From Tyto alba (Eukaryota; Chordata; Aves; Strigiformes; Tytonidae), in the NCBI RefSeq assembly GCF_018691265.1, contig NW_024881295.1, forward strand, positions 14,100,314-14,164,313: a stretch of 64,000 nucleotides of DNA, in the 5' to 3' direction. Each line of letters opens with the position of its first letter. Within the stretch, counting starts at the first letter, position 1. A program made the position numbers and the translations under genes. The notes below the pieces were generated by a model. That model was given only the letters and a program-made list of their open reading frames with translations. It searched no databases and had not been told where the DNA came from. Positions 1 to 13,000 of the stretch are shown one piece after another.

Positions 1-560
1 GTATTTTTATCTTGCTTAACATATTTTCTGGGTTGTTTTTTTAAACACACCTTTTTGCCTCTTCCTACCCTCACAAAATGCTCAAATTTATGGTCATATA
101 ATGTAAATAAAGAAAAATCATGGAGCAACCCCTCAAATGTTCCTAATTGCCTACATATAAAACGGCTTGAGGAAAATAGATTGAAAAGTGGTCAGTGAGA
201 AGGGAGACTCTGGGGAAAAGAAACAAACAAACAGGGACTGTGGCAAGGTTTCGCCTGTACAGACAAAGTACTTTAAAGGCTTTTTTCAACGTAATATACA
301 GCAGCTTCTTATAATTTTCTCAGCAGTAGGTAGTTTACAGTCATCTGTACCTAGAACAAATCTTGTCAAAAATGAAGGTCTGTAGTGATTGCTGGGTATA
401 ATTTTATACATTTAGCTGATTCTCCTGAAAGCTTCCACTGTGCTGCTGTTGTCAGACTAAATTATCAATTTAGCCATTTGTTGTTTAATGAATAAAAAAC
501 TCCTATGGCATTGGAGATGTTGTGGTTTCAATAAAGCAAAAGCTTTAACAACTCAAACTA
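1..560 (+). other. Possible 3' UTR end of a plus-strand gene (LMO3 expected by synteny)
   Basis: The block has AATAAA hexamers on the plus strand at 106-111, 491-496 and 530-535. The last two are followed within about 40 nt by a GU-rich stretch (AAGTGTGTACTGTATATAAG, then GTGTTTTTATTC), the layout of a cleavage site near 550. MGST1 and LMO3 are convergent neighbours in vertebrates, so a plus-strand LMO3 tail is expected somewhere to the left of MGST1. No LIM-domain coding sequence is visible here, and AATAAA is common by chance in AT-rich DNA, so this is a hypothesis. Confidence 0.25.
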
Positions 561-760
561 CAGAAAGCAAAGTGTGTACTGTATATAAGAACAGTGTTTT
601 TATTCTTTTAAATACCACTTTAGATAAAAAAAGCCAATTACATACTCACTTAATACATTTCTCCTACTTCAATCCAGTGATGCAGACCAAACCTGTTTAC
701 TGTTCAGTACCTTGCAAAAGGAAACCAAAATACAATGTGTGCAAGGTAATAGGCCATTAG

Positions 761-999
761 CGCAAACATGCTCCCAGTAAAAATCTTTTGTGTAGGCACC
801 CTTTCTAGGAGCTGCCAATTGTGGGTGATAGAAGTATTATAAGGAAGTCATTTTAATAGTATTTAAGGCATTAAAAGCTGAAGAGTATCTGTTTAAAGCC
901 TTAAAGTAAGGGTTGCATGTATATAATACCTTTTAAAATGCCCTTCTGCTGATTTATATTCATCCTGAACTTGCTAATAATGAGTATACATAAGCAAAT
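761..999. other. Intergenic sequence with nothing recognisable
   Basis: AT-rich sequence without frames, repeats or motifs that I can name. Confidence 0.45.
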
Positions 1000-1324
1000 A
1001 CCATCTTCCACCTATTCAGCGTGTCATTGGTATGAAAGCCCCAGAAAATATCTCACGTAATCAGTGTGTTCAGAGAGTTATCTAGCACAAATTACTCATT
1101 AACTCAATAGCACATAATAAAAAAGAACATCAATTAATTAATGAGTCACCCTCAGATCACTTTGATTACAACACAGCTCTGTTGAAACAGCAGTTATAAA
1201 TGGAGCTGCCTCTCTTTATTCATTGTTTGCAATTGGCCCATTATTTTGCAGAGACCAGTGTCATATTTAACACATGCCTGCAGGTAATTGTGTGATTAGT
1301 TTCATAAATGAAGATGCAGAGGGA
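1000..1324. promoter_or_regulatory. Candidate conserved noncoding element
   Basis: About 320 bp of complex sequence with homeodomain words (ATCAATTAATTAATGAG, ATTACTCATTAAC), a TCF-type CTTTGAT, a SOX-type CATTGTTTG, and an inverted CCAAT (AATTGGCCC), running directly into the CpG patch. The combination of motif-dense AT-rich DNA beside a small CpG island is suggestive of an enhancer. Function and conservation are inferred only. Confidence 0.3.
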
Positions 1325-1665
1325 GAACGCGGAGCGTCTTGCTCTGCAGTCGGGTCTGAAGATGCAGGAATTCAGTGTACCCCCTGCAACCCGGCGTGCG
1401 GGCAGACCTCTGCAGCGCCCGCCAGGCCAGCCTGCCTCGGGCTGCAAGGTCTTAGTGACAGGACAACGCTCAGAACTAGGCGTACTGGCCTCTACTTTAA
1501 TCTGGAGATCTCAAAGCCCTGGGCAAACACCTCTGACTTAGGCCTCCCAACAGACCCCGGTGCTGGCATTTCACGGAGAAGACTACAGAGGCAGAGGTGG
1601 GCTGCCCGAGATAACGCAGCAAGTCTGCATTCCTCAGACCCCACTGTTAGCATGACTTGTAAGAC
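1325..1665. other. CpG-enriched patch with overlapping frames
   Basis: CpGs are concentrated at about 1328-1485 (GAACGCGGAGCG, GCAGTCGGG, CCCGGCGTGCGGGC, GCAGCGCCCGCC), with looser GC-rich sequence to about 1665. Frames of 182 (plus) and 102 (minus) codons cross it, but neither resembles a known protein and each overlaps the other, so I do not call a gene. It lies about 1 kb from the left edge, next to a motif-dense AT-rich block. It could be a small CpG island of a noncoding transcript, an enhancer-associated island, or an unrecognised exon. Confidence 0.4.
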
Positions 1666-1830
1666 CTCACACAACCTGCCCATCCTGCGCCTTGCCAAGA
1701 CAGGCTCCAATGCTACGCTTGGAGCAACACACACAAACTCCTCCTCGGTGCTGAGGTATGGACTGAGGAGCAAGGAGAGGCTGAACGTCCAAAGTTTCAT
1801 TGTGGTGAACTGTGGTTGGTGAATATGAGC

Positions 1831-4800
1831 TGGGGAGGTGAGTGAGGAGGGCTGGTTGTTTGGGATTTTTTAAAGTTTCTTAGAGGAAAGATGAATAAAA
1901 GAACACAAAGTCACCACCTAAAGTTCCTAAACTATCTTGGTTAAATGCCATTCCAATAAGCTTATAGTGTAATTATAACAGTTCCCTTAGGTAAGTAAGA
2001 AACATCTGTTAGTAACACATAGCAGGTGTTAGCAATTACACATACTGATTTTTTTAAAGTGTTTTTAATTAAAAAGAATTCTGTTTTCTGAAAAGGAAAG
2101 CATGGTAAGTCCAAACAAGCTTTTGTTTGTGTGGCTCTAGATCATGTAATATGCAAAATGATAAAGGTAAAATCAACTTAAATTATCACGGGTTTGCACA
2201 TTTGACTCCAGATTATTGCAATCAAAACCAAGCTGGGATTCACTGCATTACTGTAAAGCACATAACATTAGTATTCTAAGCAAAATCTCATCTAATGTAT
2301 GAAATCCATACAGTTTACGTAATCACTGAATACATCTAAGTAGAGCATTTGAACCTAGGAAGATTGCTATAGTTAAGCAAAATATGATAGGTATTGTAAG
2401 AAAGGAGCAAATTGCAAGGAATTCTGTGTAATAGTTTCTTCACATTCCCTTTGTCCCACTACTGGGAAACAGTTTCTAGATTATGTTAGAGCAAAATCAA
2501 ACTATGTTGTCAAATTACTTTGAAAAACTAGCCAAGAGCAATTTACATTTAGTAACATGATATGCTGTGCCACATTGGAAGGCTAACTATTTAGAGGTGT
2601 TTTTAATCCAAATTAGCAGATAATGAGATGACAGATTTGTTTCCCTGTCCTGATGCTATCTCTCCATAGATGCCAAGATGAGGATATCAGGCATATCAGG
2701 ATTTAAATCTCACCATAAACTTTGACTTTGCTTTTATACGAAATACATAAGCAAACTAGTTGGCAGGGAGAAGAGCTAGAAGTACCAACATTAGTACAAT
2801 CTATGGATTTGTCTTTGTATCCAACTGGGGTCCAAATTATGCTTTTTTGCCATATACAAGTCTGTAATTCCTTTCACGAAAGTGTCTCTAAATTCCAGTG
2901 CAGAAAAGTAGTCTTTCTACCTACAGTCTACAGTAATATAAATGAGATTTTTTTTTTGTGTGTGTTCTTCCCAACAGTGTGGTTTTTATGAGGAGAGACA
3001 TATATAAAACAATGGGTATGAAAAACCCTATCAGTAGACCATTAAACCAAAGGAAAAAATGCATATGTATTTTATTCATCTAACTGAACGCACAGATCTG
3101 GAAAGAAAGACCAGATTTTTAATATTTTTCTGCTTTCAGGAAACTTGTTTTTTATCCTATGTTATCCATAAGTATTTCTAAGCATCTTTATCTCTTATTC
3201 AAACTATATAACATTTGTTTAAGCCTTTCTTCATATTGAGATCACTAAAACTTCTAACAGTTACATCCAACCAATACACTGCTAGTATCGTAACCAGCTT
3301 TCTGGATAGACAGAGTAAGAAAAAAACCATATAGACATTTTAACTCTTACAGTTACATTAGTAAGAAATTTTAGGTACTTATTACATAGCAATATTAGAC
3401 ATTCATGATTACAGTATGATATCCAGATGCCACACAGTTAACCAAACATATGAGCTGTGAACAATAATAGTGTAATTATAGCTATAAAAGTATTTTGATG
3501 TTGTTCTGTTGAAGTTGAAGCAGAGCATTTCAGTACTCATTGTTCAAAATGCCTTTGTGGAGTACACTAGCCTTGTGACAATGAGTGCATATTAAAAAAA
3601 AAAAAAAAAGATGAAACAAGATAAACACCTAACAAATGTCTTTAATTTAGAATGACAGCCTCGTGTTTATTCTTACAGTCTCTCAATCATCATGTAAGTG
3701 ACAAAATATCACCATTAAGACTCTAGCAGTAAGGAAAATTTCTGCTTTGGCACCTCATCCCAGTTCATTTTGGGAGTATTACAATAGAACTTTTCACTCT
3801 CCTCCTCTCAAAGTCCTCTTTAAAAAAGGAATCACCTTTGCTGTGTTTTGCATGGCCAGCTGGAAGATCTACTTGGAGGTAATGTTCCCAAGCTATGAAG
3901 CTCAAGTGGACACAGGGATGTTAGCTTGTGAAATGAGCAGGATAAAAGACACACGTCTCTTTTCAAAGTCAAGCTTAGTACCATCTACTCACTAAGGGTA
4001 CATGTTAACCCTGGAGGCAAGCACTTGAAGGTTACATTGTGATATCTGCAGCACACACCTGGATCCACCATTGTGGACTTTACTCTCTATATCTTTCCGT
4101 CCACTTAGAAAATAGTGCTCATGCGCTCGCTACATCTTGGAAGTGGTATGAAGATAAACACGTTAGTGATTTTGAGATGCTAAAATAATACTGATAAAGA
4201 GGGCCACAAGTTAACCAAGGAGGACAGACAATTGAAAACTTTCTGCAGACAGAGTAGCAGCGCTGTGCCAAAGCAATGGAGTCCAGGTGGTAAAAGAGCC
4301 CTCCTGTATATTGCCTACTATCAGCTTAGGCATCCTGGCATGTATTCTCCCATCTATCCAAAGTCCTTCTAACCCACAAGTTACTTATTTTAGTAGTACG
4401 ATGTCATAGTGTCATGAGCTACTGACATTTCCAAGAACCTGAAAAACCCTTTAAAGAATCTGCAAATTTCTGATGAACATCCCACACATCCATACACCTT
4501 TCCTTCTTTAATTGGGGGTACATGATCTTGGAGTCTGAAAGTCATCTGGAAGCAACTCTCTGTAATTGAAGTCATACTATATAGGGTCATGTTGCTGGCA
4601 TTTACTGGGAAAGTGAAGCAACACAGAACTATCATAAAATTTCAAGGCTGCAGTCACCCTTGTCTCATCATGTAGTATTGTAATAGGAAGTTTATAGAGA
4701 GGTTGGATTTTTAAGGACAGGCTGGGTATCAATTTGTTCCAAAGTTTTTATTGTGCTAATGAACTGTAACAGCTCTAATCTATTTTTAGATGGTGGCATT

Positions 4801-5084
4801 TCAAGTCTCTCTGCTCCTCAGTTCAAAATCCATAATGTGGAGATAATATACCACTTTCCTACCTCACAGGATCTGTGATGGTAGTAATTGTGGGATTTTG
4901 CAACAGTGCCAGCTAAGCATATAAAATACCCAGCAGCAGAACAGCAATATATACAAATTCTAGTTTAGGAATTGTCTAAAAACACTAATTGCTGGATACT
5001 AGAGAAGTACTGTGAAAAGAATTGCTCTGCCTTTACTTTTTCTTATCATGGTTCCAAACTACCTTTTAATAGTCCCTGTCAAAG
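1831..5084. other. Intergenic sequence with nothing recognisable
   Basis: AT-rich sequence with an A run at 3594-3609. The short open frames (82-89 codons) are unrecognisable. No repeat family or RNA gene was seen. Confidence 0.5.
3594..3609. repeat. Poly(A) run, 16 nt
   Basis: Homopolymer following GTGCATATT; no retrocopy recognised. Confidence 0.88.
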
Positions 5085-5145
5085 ACAGACACTTGGCTAG
5101 ATAAGAACTTTGGTCTGACCCAGAATAGCCATCTTAAATTCTTCC
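5085..5145 (+). mobile_element. Probable ancient CR1-type LINE 3' end
   Basis: The segment GACACTTGGCTAGATAAGAA followed by CTTTGGTCTGACCCAGAATA and GCCATCTTAAATTCTT resembles the widespread sauropsid CR1 3' terminus of the form 'GGCTAGATGGACC..TGGTCTGACCCAGTATGGCCATTCTTATGTT'. Only about 60 bp are recognisable and it is clearly diverged, so this would be an old copy. Recognition is by eye. Confidence 0.55.
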
Positions 5146-8100
5146 CTAAGGTACTACAAGGACTAATATGTTGCAAAAGAATGAGAGGCATGGAAAACAA
5201 TTGCAATCTATACAATTTATTTTCACATTCACAATTATTCTTCTACAAAGTGTATGTCAATTATCCCTGCCTGCTTCTCAAGCCATTATTAATTGGCTGA
5301 TTACACAAAGCAGAAGCAGATGAGATGTGATCTGAAAGATCTGAAAGGGAGAGTGAATAAGATCCTTGAGGCTAAATTCACAGAAGAAGAAAAGGTTGCA
5401 GCTGTAATTTAAAAAGATGGTACCTTCAGATTTGCTACAGCTGTGTTTCCTTATGGTCCCTAGCAAAAAGAAAACCAAACAAAACTGAGCCCATACAACA
5501 TCCTTAGTGGATTCTCTGTGTCTGACCTACTACGGACAAAGAGCACCACGAACAAACATGTTTTGGCTCTGTTGGAGTACATAAGAGCAGCCAGTATAGC
5601 AAATTTTTCTCTTTCACCTGCTCTCTCACACCTCTTCCCCAAAGAGACAATTTAGTTCTGTTAGAACAGTATTGCTCACTATGTAGCATCACCCATAGAA
5701 GCAACTTCTTCTGCTATCTCCCTGAAAAAAAATAAAGCTTGACTCAATTTTTCCTCCCACAACTCATTCTCACCCCAGCCCCAAGATGGAAAATCTGAAC
5801 TTTGACTTTTGCTCTTTCTTTTGTTATTGTTCACATTTAGTTAACTAATTTGGATAGACCAAACATCAGTTACAGAAACTTGATCTGGACACATCTCTGA
5901 TCATACGCAAGGCCCATATAAATGAAATTCAGTCTCACTAAAATCAAAAGAAGTGCTGTTGGTAACAGCAGCAAAGAGAGGATTTTACCTCTGGGAAGAA
6001 TAACGGATAGCAGGAGGCAGCCCTCTGCCATTCTACATCAATTGCTTGCCACAGTCCTGGCTAATCTTTTCAGCTAGTCAAAGCATACAGCATGCTACAG
6101 AAGGTCTCTGAATAACGTGATTGGAAGCCAGGTCAAGACATGGCAAACTGACTTTCGCTCAACACCTCAGCCAAAATTCGAACGTAGATTTTGAGTTGAA
6201 AACTTACTCTGATAAGTTATCATGCCCCCAGTCTCTCTTACTGACAATGAAAAATGGTCCTCCTTGAGGCTTCTCTCCTGTATGCACATATCTCTATCTC
6301 CAATTAGACATCAGTCCATTGGGTATTACTAATACACACATATCCATGAACGGCAAATAATCTATTTCTACAAGCAGCAAAGCAACTCAGCAAGAACTTA
6401 CATACAAAAATTGAGCACAATCAGACTAACACAAAAATAGGAAATTTGACTTTTAGTAGTTTTAGAACATCCTACCCCTTACGAAAGCAAGTCAGTGAAA
6501 ATAAGGACTTTCAAAACCAACCTCTGACAGACTTTGTTGTAGCAGCTCAAGATTTTTTCTGTCCCTAGCAAACTCCTCTGCCTTTAACCCACAGCCCTCT
6601 CCCCCCAAGACACTACAGACAGCCCATTAGCTTAAGCCATCGGTGAAGATGGGTTGACAGTAGGGCACTGCAGCATGAATGGGGCTATTGAGGTGCAGGC
6701 ACATACCTGTCCACTGCTGTGATATTAAGCCTCTGTGGTAACATGAGGTAGAGACGAGGGGCAGGCTGCTGGGGAGAAAGGGGTAAAATGCAGTCCTATG
6801 TGCAGCCTCCCTCATCCGCCAGAGCCTACTTACATGCCTCATGGGTTCTCAGATGGCGTTTTGACCCTTTCAGCCCAGACAGACATGCCATCATCTCACG
6901 ATTTCATTCAGAAGAACTGAAAATGCAGAAGACAGGTATTTGTTACTGGCGCAAACTCAGAGGCTTGTAATTGTTCCATTTTTGACCTCTGAATATTAAT
7001 TTGGACCCTTTCTCCTGAAAATGCAGGTTTTCACCTCTGCTTCCTTCTACCATTTATCACCCTTCATGACGTCTCTTCCTAGCAAACTCACAATTCTGCC
7101 AGCACACAGTTAACATACTTAGGCAATGCCAGCAGCTGTTTAAGATGTAGAAGGTCAGAAATGGTTAGTGCTATCAAACTTTTTGTTTTAATGGAAGTTA
7201 GACAAGCCCTGGACATACTTGCACCTTCAATTGCTTGCTCCTCCACTGTTGTGCCCCATAGATCTGCTTGTTTCAATTGACCCTAAGGCAGTAACCCTCA
7301 GAATGCAACCATATAGTTCTCTGCTTTCTGCTGACACATTTTCAAATCACAGATTTAATGGTCACAATTTCACATTTAAAAACTCAGACTGTGCACTCCA
7401 GTCCTGTATTTATTTCCAGACACAAAACCAAAGCCTTGTATTGTCGAAATTACCTCAGATGCAGCTAAATTATCTAAAGGACTGTGTGGTGGTTTGTTTT
7501 TTTTCCCAGACTTTAATGTTTCTACTATTACTAATAGCAATAGGATTTAAATATGCAGAGGATCCACACAAAACTGGGTCTTTGAGTTATTCAGTCACCA
7601 GTAAAAAGTTCCAGGCACAAAGTGTTAACATAAGAAAGAATAGGGAAGAAAGGGGAGGGAGGAATCATCATCATCAAGGAGGTGAAATGGTTTCCCCCAA
7701 ATCACCTAAGTCAATACCTATGAAAACCTAACTCATGGGAATCCCTTATCACAGACCGTGGTACAGGTTCTTCTCTACCAGGGAGAACTCTCCTCAAATA
7801 TACAGGATTATCCCAAAATCTATCATTAAAGAAATAAATTCCCCAATAGTGGGATCACATACAATAATTATTTGCAGAGCAAGTCTTCAGTCCAGTATTG
7901 AAATCAGTTCTACTATGTCAAAAATACATGTGATGCAAAAGTTCCTGACTGATTGTTTTATGCCTGCCTCAAAGGACTCTGCTGTACAGACGTTTCAACC
8001 TTGAGATCCCCTTTCCCCTCCTTGTTTTCCGGCTTTGCTTCACTACCATATATGAAACCTCACCTCTTGGTCAGAATTGCTTCAGCTGAAGAGGACGAGG

Positions 8101-9098
8101 GATGACTCTGCCCCTCAGGAGCCAGTTAAGAGATATTTTGACTCAAGCATCTTGTAGCACTTTTTTTTTTTTTTTTTTTAACAGTGGCTCTGCATTATTG
8201 ATTTTGAGTTTTATATGTTACAATATAGAAAGGAAGAAAGGATATTTTTTAAATGCCAAAAAGATCATAATGTTTTTTAGTTTGTTTTTCCTTTGCCAGA
8301 GGGACTAAGTGCATGTTCACTTCTTCAGTTCCTCATGTTGCAATCTGTTATGTTGTTACTGAAGGCTCAGAAGAAGCTCCTGTTTGCATTTCCTTAATTA
8401 GCCTTTCACTTTTTGTGAAGGCAGAGAGAAAAGATTTCAATGAGTTTTAAAGACTGCCATTTCTGTGGAAACGGTCATAAATAGGGATTACATAGGTGAC
8501 AGTAGACCCTCTGAACAGATGTGTCCTCTAGGAAAATAAGTAATGGTTACAGTGCCAGAACCCATTTGCTGCTGTTTTGGGGAGGGTTGTCCTTCTATTG
8601 AAGAACAAAAATTCCTTCTGCTACAAATACCCTGCCCTTTATCCATATCTTTAAAGGGGATTGTATTTGAATGCAGTTGATTAATAGGTAGGCATTATAT
8701 GGAACTTGCATATCTTTCTTTTTCAGAAAAGGCAGGCTCAGAGCCTACAGATAGGAACATCCTAATTTGCTTTATAATCAAATAACCAACTCTTATTGTG
8801 GATACCATGAATATGTTCATTTAGGCCATCAAACAGCAGGGTATATAAGCTCGTAATTGACTTTAATATGTGAAAAGTAACATTAGCTAGAGTTTCACAG
8901 ATTTGATAACATCAAAGTAATGTATGAATTGATATGACCGGCACAAATTAGAATATGGAATGTCACCATACTGGGTCAGATTTCCTCTCTATCCATTATT
9001 CTCCTCTTACCAGTTACTGTCGGATACTTTATAGCAGTCTTTCTCATACCATTGGTCACAAATCCAAAGAACGTCAAGAATGATTAGAAAAAGCTTAC

Positions 9099-9100
<2 letters not shown>
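5146..9100. other. Intergenic sequence with nothing recognisable
   Basis: Includes the 170-codon plus frame at 7219-7731, which has no recognisable domain, crosses a T-run, and has overlapping minus frames; I consider it chance. A possible old CR1-like end at about 8945-9000 is noted among rejected items. No RNA gene recognised. Confidence 0.5.
8161..8179. repeat. Poly(T) run, 19 nt
   Basis: Uninterrupted T homopolymer after CTTGTAGCAC; it encodes a Phe run in a spurious frame. Confidence 0.93.

Positions 9101-9131
<31 letters not shown>
9101..9131. repeat. Poly(A) run, 31 nt
   Basis: The longest homopolymer in the window, 31 uninterrupted A. There is no matching target-site duplication in the immediate flanks and no identifiable retrocopy upstream, so it is treated as a simple repeat. 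Confidence 0.95.
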
Positions 9132-9133
<2 letters not shown>

Positions 9134-9749
9134 ATAAAACTGAATTCTGAAATGAAAAGAAAAGGATAAAACTTAAGAAAGTTTATTGCTGGCAGTAGGT
9201 CAGTCCTCCCGGGTGGTGGAATGAAAAGTAGTTGTAATTATCAGCTCCACATGTTTGTAGTCATTAGGGATGGCTAACTACCTTTAATCATGGCTATGGT
9301 TCAGTTCCCTCAGGGCAAGGGAGCAAGCATTTACACCTGCAGCCAGTAATTACAGCTACTTTCACTCCCCTGCCATGAAGGGACAGAGCTGCTGCTGGCA
9401 CTGAGCAGTTGGGAAAGGTGGTGTTAGAGAAGCTGCACACACAGCCAGGCCCAAAGGATGGATGCTTTGCAAAACAGTTGGGATGCACCACTTTAAAACA
9501 TGGGAATAATGTAGGCAATCAAAAGTGAGACAAAGCATGCCTCACCTTAAGTCTTGTCTAGACCTCTAATAGCTAAAGACTAGCTAAAACCATAAAGTTT
9601 GATATAATTTCAAACTAAGATGTGCTAATTTCCAAATACAGTGTTCTTTAAAAAAAAAAAAAAGAAGCTAAATTCTTGCTCTGGAACATCTCATCCCCTA
9701 CACTGTTTTATAGGCGTGTACACACAGCCCTTTTCCAAGAGGCATAAAA
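9132..9749. other. Intergenic sequence with nothing recognisable
   Basis: Moderately mixed composition with an A run at 9650-9663. A short near-duplicate AGCTAAAGACTAGCTAAAAC occurs near 9572-9591. The minus frame at 9294-9518 is unrecognisable. Confidence 0.45.
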
Positions 9750-10060
9750 TGTTAATATATTTATATTAAAAGATCCTGTGCAAACTAATATTTTATTTGT
9801 CACCATAAAAATAACATTTCAATGAAGTTTAATATTACATTTATTAGATTTGCAATTTAACTTTATATCAATTAATTTACCATTTTTAGTTTTCATCACT
9901 ATTTCATTATTATATGGAAAACACAATGCCCATGTCAACCCATTGTCTTAAATTTTTAAGTGCCTTGAAGTAAGGAAATGTCAGTTAATTTTAAAATATG
10001 AAAGTATATTGAAAACTTTACTCACATAAATTGGCCAAAATATATTCTCCTCAAACTTCA
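9750..10060. promoter_or_regulatory. AT-rich candidate noncoding element (weak)
   Basis: A long AT-rich run without tandem repetition, rich in TTAATATATTTATATTAAAA, ATATCAATTAATTTACC and TTATTAGATTTGC words (MEF2/homeodomain-like). It could equally be a matrix-attachment-like AT-rich stretch. No alignment supports conservation. Confidence 0.2.
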
Positions 10061-13000
10061 ATCAGTGTGAGTTGAGGTTTTCACCTTTCAAAGCTGAAAT
10101 GGGTAATCTTCTGCCCAAAAGATGAAAACTTTGGGAAGTGATATGAATTAAAATGGGCAGAAAGAAACAGACAGAACAAAGAGGACAGAAAATTTATTTA
10201 AGCTCTAAAGACCATTATGAATATGTATAATATGTATGTATACATATATGTATTCATGCACACACGTACATATTGCTACAAATGCAAATACATTCCAAGA
10301 GCACCTATGGGGTCCTTTGCCCATGATACAACTGTCACAGCTCCGTTTGGTCGCTGGTGTCTGGGCTGCGTGCTGAGGGACAGGCACACTCCTCCGTCCA
10401 CCAGAGATGGACTTCTGCTGATGCTTTGGTAGAGTCACTACTAAGAAGGACTACAGGACCAGAATGGATCAAAGGGAAGGATCAAAAGGCCAGATGGAGA
10501 TGCTGAGCACTATGACCCTTCCCTTTTCACAGGCAAAGGAACTGGTGAGGCAACAGGAGATCAGTGACATGACTGGGAGTTAAACTCCCTTCTCCTCCAA
10601 ATCAGTTCTGGGTAAGTTTAGCAGGTCTGTGAGCAAAATTAGGCATACATAACAGGCAGTATATTCTGCAGGAGCTAAGACTTCCATAGAGGAGCTCTCT
10701 ATTGCAACACCTGTCACTGAGATAGCACTCATATACCCCTATAGTATATTTACATCTTGTGGTCACAGACCACAAGAGAGGGTTGTGGTGGTGTGTTGCC
10801 TTAGCAAAACCCAGCGGGCACACTGCAAGCTGAAATATTGTGTCATTTCCCAGGTGATTTGGGCAAAATTAAGAACTGGTGTGACTCAACCCTTTACTTC
10901 CTATGGAATTCATAGGAACACTGTGACTGTGATAGACAATCCGTGCATACATGATAGGAATGAAAGCACCGATTGCATTGAGCTTCTGAACAGGAAGAAT
11001 ACACCCCTCATAATGTCTCTCTGAACCATCATATAGTACACATACAGACTAGCCCTTGCTGTCCTTGAGTCTAAGATAATGGCACTATAAAATAAGAATA
11101 TTTCTGATTATTACAAATGGTCTATTTGAAGTCAGTGTGATGTATAATAGTTTAGAAACTTCCCATGAAAACATAACTTATTGCTTCTAGCCACCTTTTA
11201 GTGGCCACCACGATATACAAATATTTATAATTATATCGATACATGTTGATTCAGTAAAAATTAATAATTACAAGAATATCTCATAGACTGTTCAGAGTTG
11301 GTCCAAGGTTAGAGGATTCCCCGTAAAATATAAAGCAATAATGTATAACCCTTTAGAAAATGTTAAATAAAGCCAATTTTCATATTCGTGAAAGCCTTTT
11401 ATTTATGATTAGCAATATATTTGGCAAAATGCTCACTTTGCTACTAAAACAAAAACAAGGTGAAAAAAACACCAGTCTCACCAAGAAAAGAGCTTTACAG
11501 GCAAGTCCAGAATGCTGTTATTATGAGCTGCTCCAAAAGCTAAACTAATACATCATAACTTATTGAGGAAGGGAACAGAAAATGAACCAGCCTGAGCAAT
11601 GAAGGGGTTAATTATTAGACCTGAGTTAAAGGTGTCCTCACAAGTAGGCACTTCATCAAGCAATGGAGTCAGGAAACAAGGGAGAATAGATGAAGGTGCT
11701 AGGGATAATAATGATGGCAAGTAATGATTTCCCTAGAGATGATCTGATCTATGGCCACAAGCAAAGAAAAAAAGGCTAGAAAGTACTATAACATTACCTT
11801 GGAGTACTTAACAGACTCGAAAGCAGTAACCTGGTGTCAAAAAAGGCCCATCACCCTGCTCATTTTAGGTAAAAGAGTTATGCCAAAGTACAAGAGGGGA
11901 ATGCAAAATTCACATCTGAAATTAAACAGCTGAAAGGTATGATTTAACAATGCTCGAAACTCAATAAGCCAAAGATAAACAGCAAATTAGATGACTCAAT
12001 GTCAGGAGGAAAAAACATCTTCCATCGATCCCATCGTCAAAAATTAATCTGCCTGAGAATGCCCTCTGCTCCAATCCCAGAACTGATGAAGAGTGGAGGA
12101 ATAGAGTAAAACCTATGTACTAGTGCTTCACCTTCAGGCTAGACCCTGATTACAATCTCCTGTGAGACATTTCAGCATGAAGCGCCTCTCATGTTGGGAC
12201 TGCAAAATTAAATTGCGATCAATACTTTACAAAAATAATTGGGGAAAAATGTTCAGAAGTCGGAGCTGTGCTATGTGGCCAACAAACATATGAAAGTTGG
12301 TGTTGTTTTTTTTTTTTCTGGGGTATTTTTTTTAGCTTCCCTTCCTCCTCACCTTATCTTTCTGAGGGTTATTCTTCAGGATAGATCAGTTCAAAGGTGT
12401 CTCTTGATAATAGTGTTCTTAGAATAGTTCCACTCACCTTGTTAGGGAATTTCAGAAGCAGCAAAGCATTTACAGTGTACTAAGTGCATTATACTAATGT
12501 CATGTTTTGAATTTCTCCCTTGCCCTTTATTTCTTCATTGTTATTTCAAGCTAAATTTGTATGCTTTTTAAATGATTGACTCTATTTTTCTGGCAAACAA
12601 TTTCTTATTTTTAACTTACAGCATTAAAAGAATTAAATTCACACAGAAGCAGGAATGACTAAGAAAACACTGAATGTGCCTTGTGTTTCAGTAAAATCTT
12701 TCTGGAGATGTTAACACTTTTATAAACCTAAATGTCAAGATCCAGAGCTAAATTTCAAGTAAAATATGTGTAAATAAACCCATCCAAGTCTTCAGTACCT
12801 ACTACAGATTCTGCTACTTTCCTGTTTTGAAATATCCCTATCTTTGGTTATAGCAAGTCCTAAAGTCCACACACACGTACAAACTGGAAGAAAGCAGTCC
12901 TTTTCAATTTCTGACTCTCACAATTAATAGAAACAGAGAGAAAGTACGAGCAGAATATGATGCTCTTAAAATTATTGCAGGATTTTGTGTATATGCACAG

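Noticed and set aside
1274..1822. 182-codon plus-strand open frame over the CpG patch
   Set aside because: GC-rich DNA gives long frames by chance; the opposite strand is also open (1492-1800), and the product resembles nothing known. Kept as a CpG patch, not a gene.
7219..7731. 170-codon plus-strand open frame
   Set aside because: No recognisable domain, it reads through a T-run, other frames overlap it, and there is no promoter, splice or polyadenylation context specific to it.
8945..9000. Minus-strand TCTGACCCAGTATGG word resembling an old CR1 3' end
   Set aside because: Only about 15-30 bases look similar and the flanks do not follow the element in a consistent order; too weak to list as a feature.
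10217..10260. TA/TG-rich imperfect hairpin as a possible structured RNA
   Set aside because: Simple alternating composition explains the pairing; the stem is imperfect and has no conserved flanks visible.
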